Notes: generated from the sequence alone by a model not told the origin. A stretch of 64,000 nucleotides of DNA from Rhodobacteraceae bacterium IMCC1335 (GCA_039640495.1 CP046864.1:2901001-2965000); one strand, 5' to 3'. Shown: positions 34,201-42,695, numbered from the stretch's first letter. Made by a program: numbers and translations.

Positions 34201-34331
34201 TCCAAAAGTAAGCGCTCATTCGGAACTTCTGGCGCTTCAGAAGTTGGTGCTATCGAATCAGTGACAGTATCAGACGGGAGGTCTATTCCCTGGGCATCCA
34301 AAAGAATTTTAGCATCTTCATTTGGCCCCAC
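31290..34331 (-). CDS. Large SLBB/polysaccharide-export (Wza-type) protein
   Basis: A 1013-residue protein. Y-V-L-G-P-G-D-E-L-A-I-S-M-R-G near residue 100 starts the polysaccharide-export (Poly_export) domain. It is followed by a series of SLBB beta-grasp repeats, recognised by V-Q-V-S-G-E-V-N-S-P (near 172), V-A-I-T-G-F-V-A-R-P-G (near 257), V-A-I-Q-G-G-V-L-F-P-G-L-Y (near 690), V-T-L-L-G-E-L-K-S-P-G-K-F and H-V-T-V-M-G-N-V-Q. Such proteins form outer-membrane export channels for capsule or exopolysaccharide. The frame begins with GTG and lacks the usual signal peptide and lipobox, so its 5' end may be lost. No glycosyltransferase or Wzc-like gene accompanies it. Confidence 0.85.
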   Translation of the reverse strand: MGPNEDAKILLDAQGIDLPSDTVTDSIAPTSEAPEVPNERLLLENQAVIERTRPPKTSAPSFISDYFARLTGSALSVFGERQFSIESSPELLFFNSVGKDYVLGPGDELAISMRGILEKDVSITVDREGSLILPSLEPLYVSQLTIKDLEKKLTDILQLDDASGQAFVKLNAARLVTVQVSGEVNSPKTIVVPAYTPLSQIFSYVGGISSIGSLRNIILKQQDSEPVTIDYYEFLLSPEVKSDPLISQSSRVHIHAKGPTVAITGFVARPGIYELAKEREQIRLKDLLELSGTRLIAPQTNIQLLAFDEVGSVRAQTISRDGKVASGEAVILSLPKTEEQETIKISGAVIEPYQLVVDEGLTIFEALKYGSVLSNNHADFLAVTDGVEAQTMSVTDVFSNPNAYEVLSGQQIFIFDEKSYGSLLGAVLPIREKGLLKSVLESTKGSIFINGEKVALLPSLYNGPISSKINAHLEKYDDLYSDFMFVHIKGAENRVVPTSYSGLSKLELESYLSFDVYAFEEEFLLQNRNKIGAPNSGKLFELIDSAKPVKIFFNDEFYTLVAPGVPLNQVRDVQNLESAQNLYTPFAIRFDGDNHSVQTTDDIFSNAFSSSRPQSFFIFSRNFFRENNRFDNQTENLNDASSGVALVSSLDSAETDIKTFELQESNPEIIGLVEQQSLYKSLSTSIISEASVAIQGGVLFPGLYPIANKVTLSELLEVAGGLTASANPKQIVIRKYMNSLVDNEIRQLSEKNIDLTEIDPSAITLSGTFDIFVPKLKNTAAVGSVTLLGELKSPGKFIFGINDTLHDVIERAGGLSEVAYPLGVQFLREKLVLEATKENQLLAEKVARSVLAVAQSDALNSQSQAAAVLGYAEQLKTLSPSGRQVINVTFKDANNPILLEDGDTLIVPKRPSHVTVMGNVQRTVSAPYQSFKGIDDYIIDSGGFDELADEKNIFVQLPNGQNISGNSSTPIPPGSIIIVPPNVNKLTPLAFTDIVSRVLGNIATSLLAINAVQ

Positions 34332-34382
34332 AACTTTCCCTAGTTATCTAACTGCATTAAAATTTATTTTATACTATATTAT

Positions 34383-35081
34383 CTATTTTTGAGATGTAGC
34401 CTCAATTAACTCCAAGAAAACCGGACCAATTGAATCGATGATTTTTGTGACCCCTTCCGCATTTGGATGAAGCCCATCAGCCTGAAAAAACTGGCTCATA
34501 TTTTGATTAAGACCACCATTTATGATGAACGGATCAAATAGGCTTGAAAGATAGAGCGCGTCGTAATCTTGTGCCAATTCGGGAAAAATGCGATCAAAAT
34601 CCTCTTTGTAGTCTGAGCCATAGTTATTTGGAGCATAGGAACCAACAATCATCAGAGGAATATTGGCTTCTTTAATTATCTCCAGAATACCAATCATATT
34701 CGTTCGGACGACTTCAGGAGCTATACCTCGCAACATGTCGTTTCCGCCAAGGGCAACGATAGCGGCGTCTAAGCCTGGTTCCATCGACCATGCAATACGC
34801 TCCAAACCGCCAGCAGTTGTGTCTCCAGAAACACCCGCATTAATAAGGCGGATGGAATAACCCTGACTTAAGGCGTACTCACTCATTTGGTGAACAAGCC
34901 CATCTTGCTCTTTCAACCCATACCCCTGAGTTAAACTATCCCCTATCATCAGGATATCTACACGCTCGTCAGCGTCGACAATTGAAACAGAAGTAAGAAA
35001 ACTTAAAGCTAATATCTTGCCCAGATGTGCCAAAGGGCCATATGAAAATAGCAAGTTTAATACAAGGCTGTTTCGTTTCAT
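34383..35081 (-). CDS. tesA: Periplasmic GDSL lysophospholipase/thioesterase TesA-like
   Basis: A 232-residue SGNH hydrolase from the ATG at 35081, giving a signal-peptide-like N-terminus (M-K-R-N-S then a hydrophobic region to about residue 38). Catalytic blocks: I-G-D-S-L-T-Q-G-Y-G (nucleophile serine), N-A-G-V-S-G-D-T-T, G-G-N-D-M-L-R-G, and D-G-L-H-P-N (Asp and His). TesA hydrolyses acyl-CoA and lysophospholipids in the periplasm. The divergent YbbA/YbbP-like ABC pair on its other side is the same synteny as in E. coli. The two divergent start codons overlap by two bases (CATG), so each promoter must lie within the opposite gene. Confidence 0.9.
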   Translation of the reverse strand: MKRNSLVLNLLFSYGPLAHLGKILALSFLTSVSIVDADERVDILMIGDSLTQGYGLKEQDGLVHQMSEYALSQGYSIRLINAGVSGDTTAGGLERIAWSMEPGLDAAIVALGGNDMLRGIAPEVVRTNMIGILEIIKEANIPLMIVGSYAPNNYGSDYKEDFDRIFPELAQDYDALYLSSLFDPFIINGGLNQNMSQFFQADGLHPNAEGVTKIIDSIGPVFLELIEATSQK

Positions 35082-35763
35082 GACAATTCCCATCGTTGCA
35101 TTATCAAATGTGCATCTTTCGTTAGAAAGCAATGCTGGAACAATTGAGATTTTAAAAAACATCTCTTTGAACGTCTCGACTGGGGAGAGTTTGGCCCTGA
35201 TCGGTCCATCCGGATCTGGAAAATCTTCACTTTTGATGTTACTTGGCGGTCTTGAACGCGCAAGTAGCGGATCCGTCCGTGTTGCAGGCACCGAACTCTC
35301 CGATCTCAACGAAGATCAACTTGCGTTTTTACGGCGAGATCAAATGGGAATTGTATTCCAATCTTTTCACCTGATCCCAACCATGAGCGCGCTTGAAAAC
35401 GTGGCAACGCCTTTGGAGCTCGCTGGCGTAACCGATGCGTTCAAAAAAGCTAGAAGCGCCCTTGATAGCGTGGGGTTAACACATCGTGAGGATCATTTTC
35501 CAGGTCAACTATCAGGCGGCGAACAACAACGGGTTGCACTTGCCCGTGCGGTAGTTGCACAACCCAAAATCCTATTGGCGGATGAGCCCACCGGAAACCT
35601 AGATGGTATAAACGGCATTGCTATCATGGATTTACTATTCTCTTTGCGCGATCAATTTGGTTCGACTTTAATCCTTGTGACACATGACCCAGTTTTAGCA
35701 AACCGTTGTAATCGGATCATTCGACTGCATGATGGTGAAATCGATCACAAGGTTACTTCATGA
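35080..35763 (+). CDS. ABC transporter ATP-binding protein, YbbA/LolD-like
   Basis: A 227-residue ATPase from the ATG at 35080; an earlier in-frame start at 35017 lies inside tesA and is not used. Walker A G-P-S-G-S-G-K-S-S, Q-loop V-F-Q-S-F-H-L-I-P-T, signature L-S-G-G-E-Q-Q-R-V-A-L-A-R, Walker B L-L-A-D-E-P-T-G-N-L-D, switch V-T-H-D. The Q-S-F-H-L and D-E-P-T-G-N-L-D words are characteristic of the LolD/MacB group that pairs with FtsX-type permeases. It overlaps the permease gene by four bases (ATGA) and forms one complex with it at the inner membrane. Confidence 0.93.
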   Translation: MTIPIVALSNVHLSLESNAGTIEILKNISLNVSTGESLALIGPSGSGKSSLLMLLGGLERASSGSVRVAGTELSDLNEDQLAFLRRDQMGIVFQSFHLIPTMSALENVATPLELAGVTDAFKKARSALDSVGLTHREDHFPGQLSGGEQQRVALARAVVAQPKILLADEPTGNLDGINGIAIMDLLFSLRDQFGSTLILVTHDPVLANRCNRIIRLHDGEIDHKVTS

Positions 35764-38288
35764 GTTGGCGCGTTTCAGCGAAAATAGCGCGCCGCGAGCT
35801 ACGCGGTGGCCTAAGTGGGTTTCGTATCCTAATTGCGTGTCTCGCTCTTGGAGTTGCGGCAATCGCAGCAGTTGGAACCGTACGTAGCGGGATTCAAGCC
35901 GGCCTTGTGTCAAAAGGTGCGGAGCTTTTAGGCGGAGATGCCGAGGCCGAGTTTACTTATAGATTTGCAAACCAAAGCGAACACATGTGGATGCAAGAGC
36001 AAGCCACAACTGTATCCCAAATCGTTGATTTTCGTTCGATGGTGGTTGTTGAACGAAATGGAAAAATTGAACGCGGACTTACCCAAATTAAGGCTATTGA
36101 TGAATTCTACCCACTTTATGGAATGCCGAAACTGCGCAGCGGTGAAGAATTTTCGAAGGTTTTTGTTCAAACTGGTGATCATCCACCTGCGCTTATGGAA
36201 CGTCTAATTGCAGATCGCTTGGCGCTTGAAATTGGTGATACATTCAAACTAGGGACCACCACATTCATACTAGCTGACATAATCACCCTCATACCCGATG
36301 GAGCAGGGGACGGCTTCGGGCTTGGACCGAGAACTCTTGTCATGTCTAAAGATCTTGAGAAATCGGGACTTATTGCTCCCGGAACGTTGTTCAGCACCAA
36401 GTATCGATTAAAACTTCCACAAGATGCCGATCTCGATACTCTTGCTAAATTGGTAGAAATTGATCTGAGCAGTAGTGGCCTGCGATGGCGCGATGCACGC
36501 GAGGCCGCACCGGGAATTTCTACATTCATCGATCGTCTAGGATCCTTTTTAATCCTCGTGGGTCTTGCCGGATTAGCCGTTGGTGGCATTGGTGTGTCAT
36601 CGGCTGTTCGAACCTATCTTGATCGAAAGATCACCGTAATTGCTACCCTACGCAGCATAGGAGCGGGAAATGCAACAATCTTTCAGATCTATTTTTTGCA
36701 AATAGCTGCACTTTCTCTAATGGGAATTTGTATTGGTTTGATCATTGGTATTGGCGTTCCAATTGCGTTTGAACCCCTATTTACTGCGATGCTGCCGTTC
36801 CCGATCACGTTGACAATCTTTGCACGCCCCATCATTGAGGCCATGGTTTATGGAGCTCTAGCTGCCCTGATTTTTACTATTTGGCCATTAGCACAGGCCG
36901 AAAATATTAAAGCCGCAACCTTATTTCGCGATGCGGGTCGAACAACAAGCACCCTGCCGCGTTTTATTTATGTTCTTATTTCTGTTGGGTTAACGGCTTT
37001 AATGCTTGCGCTGGCCTGTTATTTTATAGGCTCTATTTCCCTTACGCTATGGACAGCCGCCGGCGCCGTTGGTGCGTTAAGCATTTTATACATTTCAGCA
37101 GTTGCCACACGTAAGATCGCTCAGCGGGTTCAAATATGGTCTAAAGGGCGATCAATCTTGCGTTGGGCTCTATCGGCAATCGGAGGAACATCTGAAGGAT
37201 CGACGGCTGTCATCCTTTCTATCGGCCTCGGACTATCAGTTTTGGCCTCAATTAGCCAAATTGACGGCAATCTTAGACAAGCAATAAAACAAGATCTGCC
37301 AGGAATAGCGCCATCCTATTTCTTTATCGATATCCAAAAATCACAAATGCCCGCTTTTCGGAAGCTTTTAAATGCTGATTTAGAGGTCGACAGCTTTGAA
37401 GAGGCACCAATGCTGCGTGGAATTATTTCTAGGATCAATGACCAACCTGCCGAAAAAGTCGCAGGGGATCATTGGGTGATCCAAGGAGATCGTGGCATCA
37501 CCTATGCCTCTATCCCTAGCCCAGAAACAGAAATCACATCTGGTGAGTGGTGGCCTCAAAATTATAGTGGGCCTGCACAAATCAGCTTTGCCGCAGAAGA
37601 AGGCGCGGAAATGGGATTAATGCTTGGAGATGAATTAACGATCAACGTCTTGGGGCGCGACATCACAGGAAAGATTACAAGTTTTCGCAATGTAGATTTT
37701 TCAACTGCAGGTATGGGGTTCATCCTAGCCATGAATCCATCCGCACTGGCTGGCGCACCACATAGTTTTATCGCGACAGTGTATACAACACCCGAAAACG
37801 AAGCATCATTACTACGAAATTTGGCAGAGGCCTTTCCGAATATTACCGCAATTCGGGTCCGCGATGCGATTGATCAGGTATCCTCTGTGTTGAATTCAAT
37901 TGCAGCAGCCACCTCATACGGTGCTTTGGCAACACTATTGACTGGTTTTCTAGTCCTTATCGGCTCTGCAGCATCTGCTCTGCATGCACGCCGTTACGAA
38001 GCTGCCATCCTGAAAACGCTTGGCGCAACGCGCCGGTCTATAGTGTTAAGCTTTGCATTGCGTGCAGCTATCCTTGGAGCGGCTGCCGGGTTTGTTGCCA
38101 TCGGAGCGGGCGCGCTTGGTGGATGGGCTGTTACCCGGTTTGTGATGGACACTAATTTCACTGTGATATGGCCAAATGCCTTAGCGATCGTTTTTGGCGG
38201 TGTTTTTGCAAATGTTTTGGCAAACATGGCTTTCGCGTTACGAGCCTTGAATACGCCGGTCACTCAAATACTTCGGACACGGGAGTAG
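35760..38288 (+). CDS. FtsX-type ABC permease, YbbP-like
   Basis: An 842-residue membrane protein. An N-terminal helix (residues 18-45) is followed by a periplasmic domain (to about 255), three helices with the FtsX signature (V-G-L-A-G-L-A-V-G-G-I-G-V-S-S-A-V and Y-L-D-R-K-I-T-V-I-A-T-L-R-S-I-G-A), a central pair of helices, a second periplasmic domain and a final FtsX triplet (A-S-A-L-H-A-R-R-Y-E-A-A-I-L-K-T-L-G-A). This ten-helix layout is that of YbbP, which with YbbA and TesA is thought to extract and hydrolyse hydrophobic compounds. Coupled translationally to the ATPase. Confidence 0.92.
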   Translation: MSWRVSAKIARRELRGGLSGFRILIACLALGVAAIAAVGTVRSGIQAGLVSKGAELLGGDAEAEFTYRFANQSEHMWMQEQATTVSQIVDFRSMVVVERNGKIERGLTQIKAIDEFYPLYGMPKLRSGEEFSKVFVQTGDHPPALMERLIADRLALEIGDTFKLGTTTFILADIITLIPDGAGDGFGLGPRTLVMSKDLEKSGLIAPGTLFSTKYRLKLPQDADLDTLAKLVEIDLSSSGLRWRDAREAAPGISTFIDRLGSFLILVGLAGLAVGGIGVSSAVRTYLDRKITVIATLRSIGAGNATIFQIYFLQIAALSLMGICIGLIIGIGVPIAFEPLFTAMLPFPITLTIFARPIIEAMVYGALAALIFTIWPLAQAENIKAATLFRDAGRTTSTLPRFIYVLISVGLTALMLALACYFIGSISLTLWTAAGAVGALSILYISAVATRKIAQRVQIWSKGRSILRWALSAIGGTSEGSTAVILSIGLGLSVLASISQIDGNLRQAIKQDLPGIAPSYFFIDIQKSQMPAFRKLLNADLEVDSFEEAPMLRGIISRINDQPAEKVAGDHWVIQGDRGITYASIPSPETEITSGEWWPQNYSGPAQISFAAEEGAEMGLMLGDELTINVLGRDITGKITSFRNVDFSTAGMGFILAMNPSALAGAPHSFIATVYTTPENEASLLRNLAEAFPNITAIRVRDAIDQVSSVLNSIAAATSYGALATLLTGFLVLIGSAASALHARRYEAAILKTLGATRRSIVLSFALRAAILGAAAGFVAIGAGALGGWAVTRFVMDTNFTVIWPNALAIVFGGVFANVLANMAFALRALNTPVTQILRTRE

Positions 38289-38574
38289 TGAATTTTTAAA
38301 ACTATACTTGATGACTTCCTAGACAGGCTCGCTAGAGATTGTCGAGCGAACATGGGTTTATAAAATTTCGACTTCCAGGTAAAAGTTGAAAGCTTCACAG
38401 CTCCACTTATTTTTGCCAGCTATCAAAAAAATACTTAACTTATAATACATCATCTGCATGATGAAGTTATGAATAATGACCTACAGAATTTTTCGTGTGG
38501 CTTCTTTAAACGAAGCCTTAATTTTCCTGTTGCAAATATTTGTTATGATGAAACTTTTACCAACACAAATCACC

Positions 38575-39228
38575 TCAAGCGTTGAACAATGATCTCTGTT
38601 TTGCATAAGCGCAGTTTTTGCAGCTTTCATGACCCTCTGGAATTGAGGAGTTATTCATGACCTCGATCGTTTCTTCCACTTTTGATGGTATCCAATATGT
38701 ATTCCAATCATAGGGAATTAAAGTTTCGCTGAACTTCATTTCACCAAAAAAGCCGTCTGCATCGCGATCGGCATTACACAGCAAAAAATATGCTGTTTTC
38801 GAAACAGAAAACCCCATTTCTTTAAGTAAAAAGGAATAGAAATCCATCTGGATTTTGTATCCCTCATGATAAACGTCAGAGAGATAGCTTGTTGGATCGA
38901 GCGGCTTTCTGTTTGCTTGAGACTTATAGTCCACCACGATCAATTCTTTGGTGTTTGTATCTTGCCAGATATCATCCACGCCCCCGGTGAGGATGATATT
39001 GGTACCCTTAAACCTTTTTATTAATCCATGCCTCAAAGAGTCTCTCCACTTATCCATGTCCGGATGCTGAAACGGAACAAGATGATCCAGACTATTCATT
39101 AAGAACAGACGGTGCGGAGTTTGCGTTGTCCTGCATTCATCAAACTCTTTTTTAAGCAACAAATCCGTTGTCTCGTTTAACGTCCATCCCGGTGTGCTAG
39201 GCGCATCCAACCCCATCACGCGGTCCAA
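38575..39228 (-). CDS. PD-(D/E)XK nuclease-superfamily protein, start codon missing
   Basis: A Cas4/RecB-like nuclease fragment of 217 codons. Motif II lies in I-L-T-G-G-V-D-D-I-W and motif III in I-V-V-D-Y-K-S-Q-A-N (D-x-K). The Q-rich helix I-Q-M-D-F-Y-S-F-L-L and a C-terminal C-K-N-C-A-Y-A-K follow. The coding sequence clearly extends upstream of the nominal GTG/ATG start: the same frame gives F-S-N-F-L-T-C-K-R-C-F-Y-L-D-R, a conserved N-terminal cysteine pair, back to a stop near 39309, but no ATG, GTG or TTG exists before the TTG inside this motif. Either a rare start is used or the 5' end is damaged. Full-length relatives have about 250 residues. Confidence 0.7.
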   Translation of the reverse strand: MDRVMGLDAPSTPGWTLNETTDLLLKKEFDECRTTQTPHRLFLMNSLDHLVPFQHPDMDKWRDSLRHGLIKRFKGTNIILTGGVDDIWQDTNTKELIVVDYKSQANRKPLDPTSYLSDVYHEGYKIQMDFYSFLLKEMGFSVSKTAYFLLCNADRDADGFFGEMKFSETLIPYDWNTYWIPSKVEETIEVMNNSSIPEGHESCKNCAYAKQRSLFNA

Positions 39229-39325
39229 GTAGAAACATCGCTTACAAGTCAGAAAATTTGAAAACCGGCCACGACTGATTTTAAAATCATCCGTTTGACC
39301 TGGTCTTTAGATAGAGGATCTTCTG

Positions 39326-39361
39326 CTGGGTACTCCTGTTGCGGGTACCAGGTCTTTTTTT
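39326..39361 (+). terminator. Terminator-like hairpin
   Basis: CTGG-G-TAC pairs with GTACCAG across an 11-base loop, with one bulged G, and is followed by GTC and a run of seven T. Orientation is plus, although no intact plus-strand gene precedes it; it may be left over from a lost gene. Confidence 0.5.
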
Positions 39362-39606
39362 GAGTTTCGTTTTAAATCAATCATGAAAACACCCTACCCG
39401 TTTCATTCAAAAATACCTCCTCAATGCGCAAGAATCTGCCCATGAAAATGGAATCGTTGTTTTTATTTTACGTATCAAATTAACTATTTTCATAACGATA
39501 TGCCCGCAAAAATTGGGCATAGCAGGTTGAGCATTACAATATGAAAAATTTATACCGGCGTCTCTTTGGCCGTCTTTACTGGGTGAAGTATTCAAAAAAG
39601 CTTTCT

Positions 39607-39693
39607 TATAAAGGCGAGTAGAAAAACGGAAGTTTTCACGGCGAAGGTCATTTGAAATATGCAAATGGCAATACGTTCAGACATGTCCACTAA
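39607..39693 (+). pseudogene. MORN-repeat protein remnant
   Basis: The plus strand reads Y-K-G-E-stop-K-N-G-S-F-H-G-E-G-H-L-K-Y-A-N-G-N-T-F and ends at a stop at 39691. Y-x-G-x-x-x-N-G-x-x-H-G-x-G-x-x-x-Y is the MORN repeat pattern. The in-frame stop (39619-39621) sits where a phenylalanine or tryptophan is normal. No start remains. Confidence 0.5.
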
Positions 39694-39856
39694 GTCGATG
39701 CCGATTGAAACAACGTCAGAGAAAGCCGATGAACCACATCCTTTTATGCAATTCCTAACATATGTATTTCTGATATTAATTTAGCGATAAAAACAGGGGC
39801 TCTAATGGAATAAAATTTATTTCATTGGGTTGAGTTCTCAATCTCATACAATTTAA

Positions 39857-40822
39857 TTAATTATTAATTCTAACAAATTTTTGAAACCTTCTTGGTTGGT
39901 CTGGTTTTTCAATATACCGCATAACAGAAGCCCAATCTGCGTCTACAACATCACCTACATAAAGATCTCCCTTTCGATCGTATGCGATGCTGTGTGGGGA
40001 AAGGAATTGACCAGGGCACAGACCCGCTCCACACCCAGCGTCTAATCGCGAGAGTATATTGCTTTGTTGATCCAAAACACTCACAAATGGTCCAATATTG
40101 GGGAAATCGTGGTTCACATCCAAATAAGATGCAAGTTCGCCCACGATGCAATCCGGACTACCGCCGGGGGTAATAGCTAGCCCACTTGGTCGATGCATAT
40201 TGTTTATCTGAGTTTCAAAGCGTCCTTCTGAGTCAAAAATTTGAATGCGCGAATTCTCGCGATCAGCTACATAAATCCAGCCGTCACCATCACAGCAGAT
40301 GTTGTGGGGAAGATTAAATTCACCAGGGCCCGTTCCAGGCGACCCCCAGCTTTTTAAAAGTCTGCCTTTTGGGTCAAACTTGTGGATGCAGGCATTGTGG
40401 TAGCCATCTGACACATAAATTTCTCCCGAAGGTGAAATCGCTGAATGGGTACATTTACAAAACGGTTTGCCGCTCATAAATCCAGAGCTCACGCTAGGAG
40501 TCCCAATTTCTAAAAGAAGTCTACCATCAAGTGTGAATTTCCTAACTGTATGATCAAAGTTATCTGTTAGGTAAATGCATTGATCTGGGCCAATAGAAGC
40601 GCCATGCGGGTTGGTAAATATTCCTTGCCCCCAGATGTTTAGTAACTGGCCGTCCTGACTTAACACCACAATCGGCGTATCACCTCGATTAAATAAATAG
40701 ACTCGGTCCCTATCATCCACCGCTATGCCCGCGACATCACCTAAATGAACTTCTGGTGGTAAACGCGCCCAATCAAGCGCGGGCACATATGTATAAAAAC
40801 CATCGCCTAGAATTTTGCCCAC
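39857..40822 (-). CDS. NHL-repeat beta-propeller protein
   Basis: A 321-residue protein consisting of about six NHL repeats. They are visible as D-V-A-G-I-A-V-D-D-R-D-R-V-Y-L-F-N-R (residues 29-46), G-P-D-Q-C-I-Y-L-T-D-N-F-D-H-T-V-R-K-F, P-S-G-E-I-Y-V-S-D-G-Y, and D-G-D-G-W-I-Y-V-A-D-R-E-N-S-R-I-Q-I-F. The arrangement resembles peptidyl-alpha-hydroxyglycine amidating lyases and related bacterial lyases or sugar-acid lactonase-like propellers. No signal peptide is present, so it is probably cytoplasmic. It is the last gene of the minus arm of the catabolic cluster, 30 bases after the DapA-family gene; it may be a lyase or lactonase in that pathway. Confidence 0.85.
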   Translation of the reverse strand: MGKILGDGFYTYVPALDWARLPPEVHLGDVAGIAVDDRDRVYLFNRGDTPIVVLSQDGQLLNIWGQGIFTNPHGASIGPDQCIYLTDNFDHTVRKFTLDGRLLLEIGTPSVSSGFMSGKPFCKCTHSAISPSGEIYVSDGYHNACIHKFDPKGRLLKSWGSPGTGPGEFNLPHNICCDGDGWIYVADRENSRIQIFDSEGRFETQINNMHRPSGLAITPGGSPDCIVGELASYLDVNHDFPNIGPFVSVLDQQSNILSRLDAGCGAGLCPGQFLSPHSIAYDRKGDLYVGDVVDADWASVMRYIEKPDQPRRFQKFVRINN

Positions 40823-40852
40823 AATCTATTCCCCTATTTGAACATCTCGACC

Positions 40853-41761
40853 CTAAGATTTACCTGGCCCAATGTTCATAACATCTCTCATAAGCATCAA
40901 CGCAGTTTCCAACGCCTGTCTACTTTCAGCTTTTTCATTCTCTGCGAGATCACTGGTAACGCTCCGACAGAAGCTTGTGTCAAACAGACCTTCTGCCTTA
41001 CGTAGTTCTTTGAAAAACCGAATGCTGACATCGACATGTTGGTTCGAATAGTTAAGAACTGGCAATACACGCTCGAACAATTCGGCTGCAATTTTCACCT
41101 CTCCCCTCCCAAATGCTTCCAAAATAGTAACATAAACCCTCTCCAGCCCTGTTGGTATAAAAGCATTCACTCCACGGGTCATGGCATCCATGAGCTGAGT
41201 AACGGCCCATCCTCCGCAGACATTCAAAGCGCCCTTAGTTGATCGCTGGACGGCCGAATATTTAGGTCCCGCATTTTGGGTTTCGATCTTTATCCATGAA
41301 AATTGATCTACCCTCTCAAAAAGAAATTGAATATCGGAGATCGACAAGCCGTCACCTGTCCAGTCAAGGTCTTGCACCATCAATGAGCCCATTGAATGTC
41401 GCGCTAGGCTCTGCAGAAATTCGAGGTTTTCTTTGCGGGAGAATGTAGCAGGCAACTGCACGCAAACACCAGCAGCATTGAAATTGGCGGCTATCTTTGC
41501 AAGTGCAAGGCTGACCTCGGCTTTAGGCGCAGTTACACTTACGATGAAAGGGATCCGTCCAGCATTTGTGTCGGTTACGACTTCAATAAATTTGGTTTTT
41601 TCTTCCATAGTTAGCGTCGCGTGTTCTCCCGCAACCGCAAGCCCCAACATCCCACCACATCCAGATTCAACCGTGTGATTTACCAACCGGCGAAGTGAGA
41701 TAAGATCGAGAGCGCCATTAAGATCGAAAGGAGTATTTAAGCTTGGAACAATGCCTTTCAT
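40853..41761 (-). CDS. DapA-family aldolase/dehydratase (first)
   Basis: A 302-residue TIM-barrel enzyme of the dihydrodipicolinate synthase/N-acetylneuraminate lyase superfamily. The N-terminus P-S-L-N-T-P-F, the strand G-M-L-G-L-A-V-A-G-E-H-A-T-L (equivalent to G-T-T-G-E), and the Schiff-base lysine in W-I-K-I-E-T are visible. The G-L-A-V-A-G-E-H variant departs from the strict G-T-T-G-E motif, suggesting a substrate other than the classical ones, such as a sugar-acid derivative. The ATG at 41761 has GAGG upstream; a TTG at 41770 is too close to it. Part of the minus arm: pfkB, phyH, this gene, NHL gene. Confidence 0.85.
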   Translation of the reverse strand: MKGIVPSLNTPFDLNGALDLISLRRLVNHTVESGCGGMLGLAVAGEHATLTMEEKTKFIEVVTDTNAGRIPFIVSVTAPKAEVSLALAKIAANFNAAGVCVQLPATFSRKENLEFLQSLARHSMGSLMVQDLDWTGDGLSISDIQFLFERVDQFSWIKIETQNAGPKYSAVQRSTKGALNVCGGWAVTQLMDAMTRGVNAFIPTGLERVYVTILEAFGRGEVKIAAELFERVLPVLNYSNQHVDVSIRFFKELRKAEGLFDTSFCRSVTSDLAENEKAESRQALETALMLMRDVMNIGPGKS

Positions 41762-41777
41762 CGATGTCAATAACCTC

Positions 41778-42695
41778 TTAGCGCTTTATAGCAGTTTCGG
41801 TCAATGGTAAGGACGCTGATAGGCAGGCGTAGCCAAGCGCATTGTGTGCTGGAGGATTAAGTCCAGCAAATCTTTCGTCCATCGGATCCAAAGCAGGTTG
41901 GAATCGAGTGTCACAGGAAACCCGGACCGCGCCGGTTTTGGAATTATTGTCAAATGAACCGTGTACAGTAAACATGCCGAAGATCAGACAATCTCCAAGC
42001 CCGAATTCGGATGTTAAAATCCTGCTATTTTTACGCTTTGCCAGTGCAACTGCACTTTCTTCGATGTGACCGGGGCGAGACGGATCTAAATCAACATCAT
42101 GGCCTTCAAATTGTTCTCGAATATCACTCCAATTATGAGATCCCTCAAGTATATAAAGGGGCCCATTGCTCATAGATATGCTAGAAAATGGGGTCCAACA
42201 CGTTACCAGCCGTTTCGAACCACGGTTCATATAAGGATGATCAATGTGCAAAGGGCTGGCGCGACCTTTTATCATTGTACGTAGCCACGCGAATGTGAAG
42301 TGCGTGGCAGGTTCTTGGAAAAGCTTGCTCATCACATTTGTGATACGCGGGCCATTTATTACGGCGCGGACTGCTGGGCCCTCACTGACCGAGCGCCAGA
42401 AGCGCCCCAAGTCCTCTCTTTTAGGATAATAATTACGACGGTACGAAGTACCCGACGCTATGCCATCATCAAAGGGATCATTTATCTCACCAACTTCGGC
42501 CAGACGTTGCAAAACTTCAGTTCGGGCAGCAGCAACTTCATCAGGATCGTGGACATCGCGCAAAAGAAGGTAACCTTCTTCGGACAACTGCCGGTCAAGA
42601 TAACCTTCCTTGTCCGCAACGGTCAACTTGCCCACCATAGAGCATGGAACCTTGATTCCGTTCAGCGCAAGGGATGCATTCTGTTCAGCATTCAT
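41778..42695 (-). CDS. Phytanoyl-CoA dioxygenase (PhyH)-family protein
   Basis: A 305-residue Fe(II)/2-oxoglutarate-dependent oxygenase of the PhyH family. The jelly-roll metal triad is visible: P-L-H-I-D-H-P-Y (H-x-D, near 148-150) and F-T-V-H-G-S-F-D-N (distal His near 248). The 2-oxoglutarate arginine lies in A-V-R-V-S-C-D-T-R-F. Family members hydroxylate or demethylate small molecules. The gene overlaps the kinase gene stop (ATGA) and precedes the DapA-family gene by 16 bases, so it belongs to the same pathway. A possible job is oxidative demethylation or hydroxylation of a substituted sugar acid; this is inference. Confidence 0.88.
   Translation of the reverse strand: MNAEQNASLALNGIKVPCSMVGKLTVADKEGYLDRQLSEEGYLLLRDVHDPDEVAAARTEVLQRLAEVGEINDPFDDGIASGTSYRRNYYPKREDLGRFWRSVSEGPAVRAVINGPRITNVMSKLFQEPATHFTFAWLRTMIKGRASPLHIDHPYMNRGSKRLVTCWTPFSSISMSNGPLYILEGSHNWSDIREQFEGHDVDLDPSRPGHIEESAVALAKRKNSRILTSEFGLGDCLIFGMFTVHGSFDNNSKTGAVRVSCDTRFQPALDPMDERFAGLNPPAHNALGYACLSASLPLTETAIKR

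Larger units (their letters stand above)
39229..39856. other. Decayed intergenic stretch
   Basis: Contains the unstarted 5' part of the nuclease frame (to about 39309), a plus-strand terminator-like hairpin (39326-39361) and a MORN-repeat remnant (39607-39693). The 85-codon minus frame at 39407-39664 is antisense to the MORN remnant and is not called. Confidence 0.5.

Noticed and set aside
39407..39664. 85-codon minus-strand frame
   Set aside because: Antisense to a MORN-repeat remnant and without features of its own.
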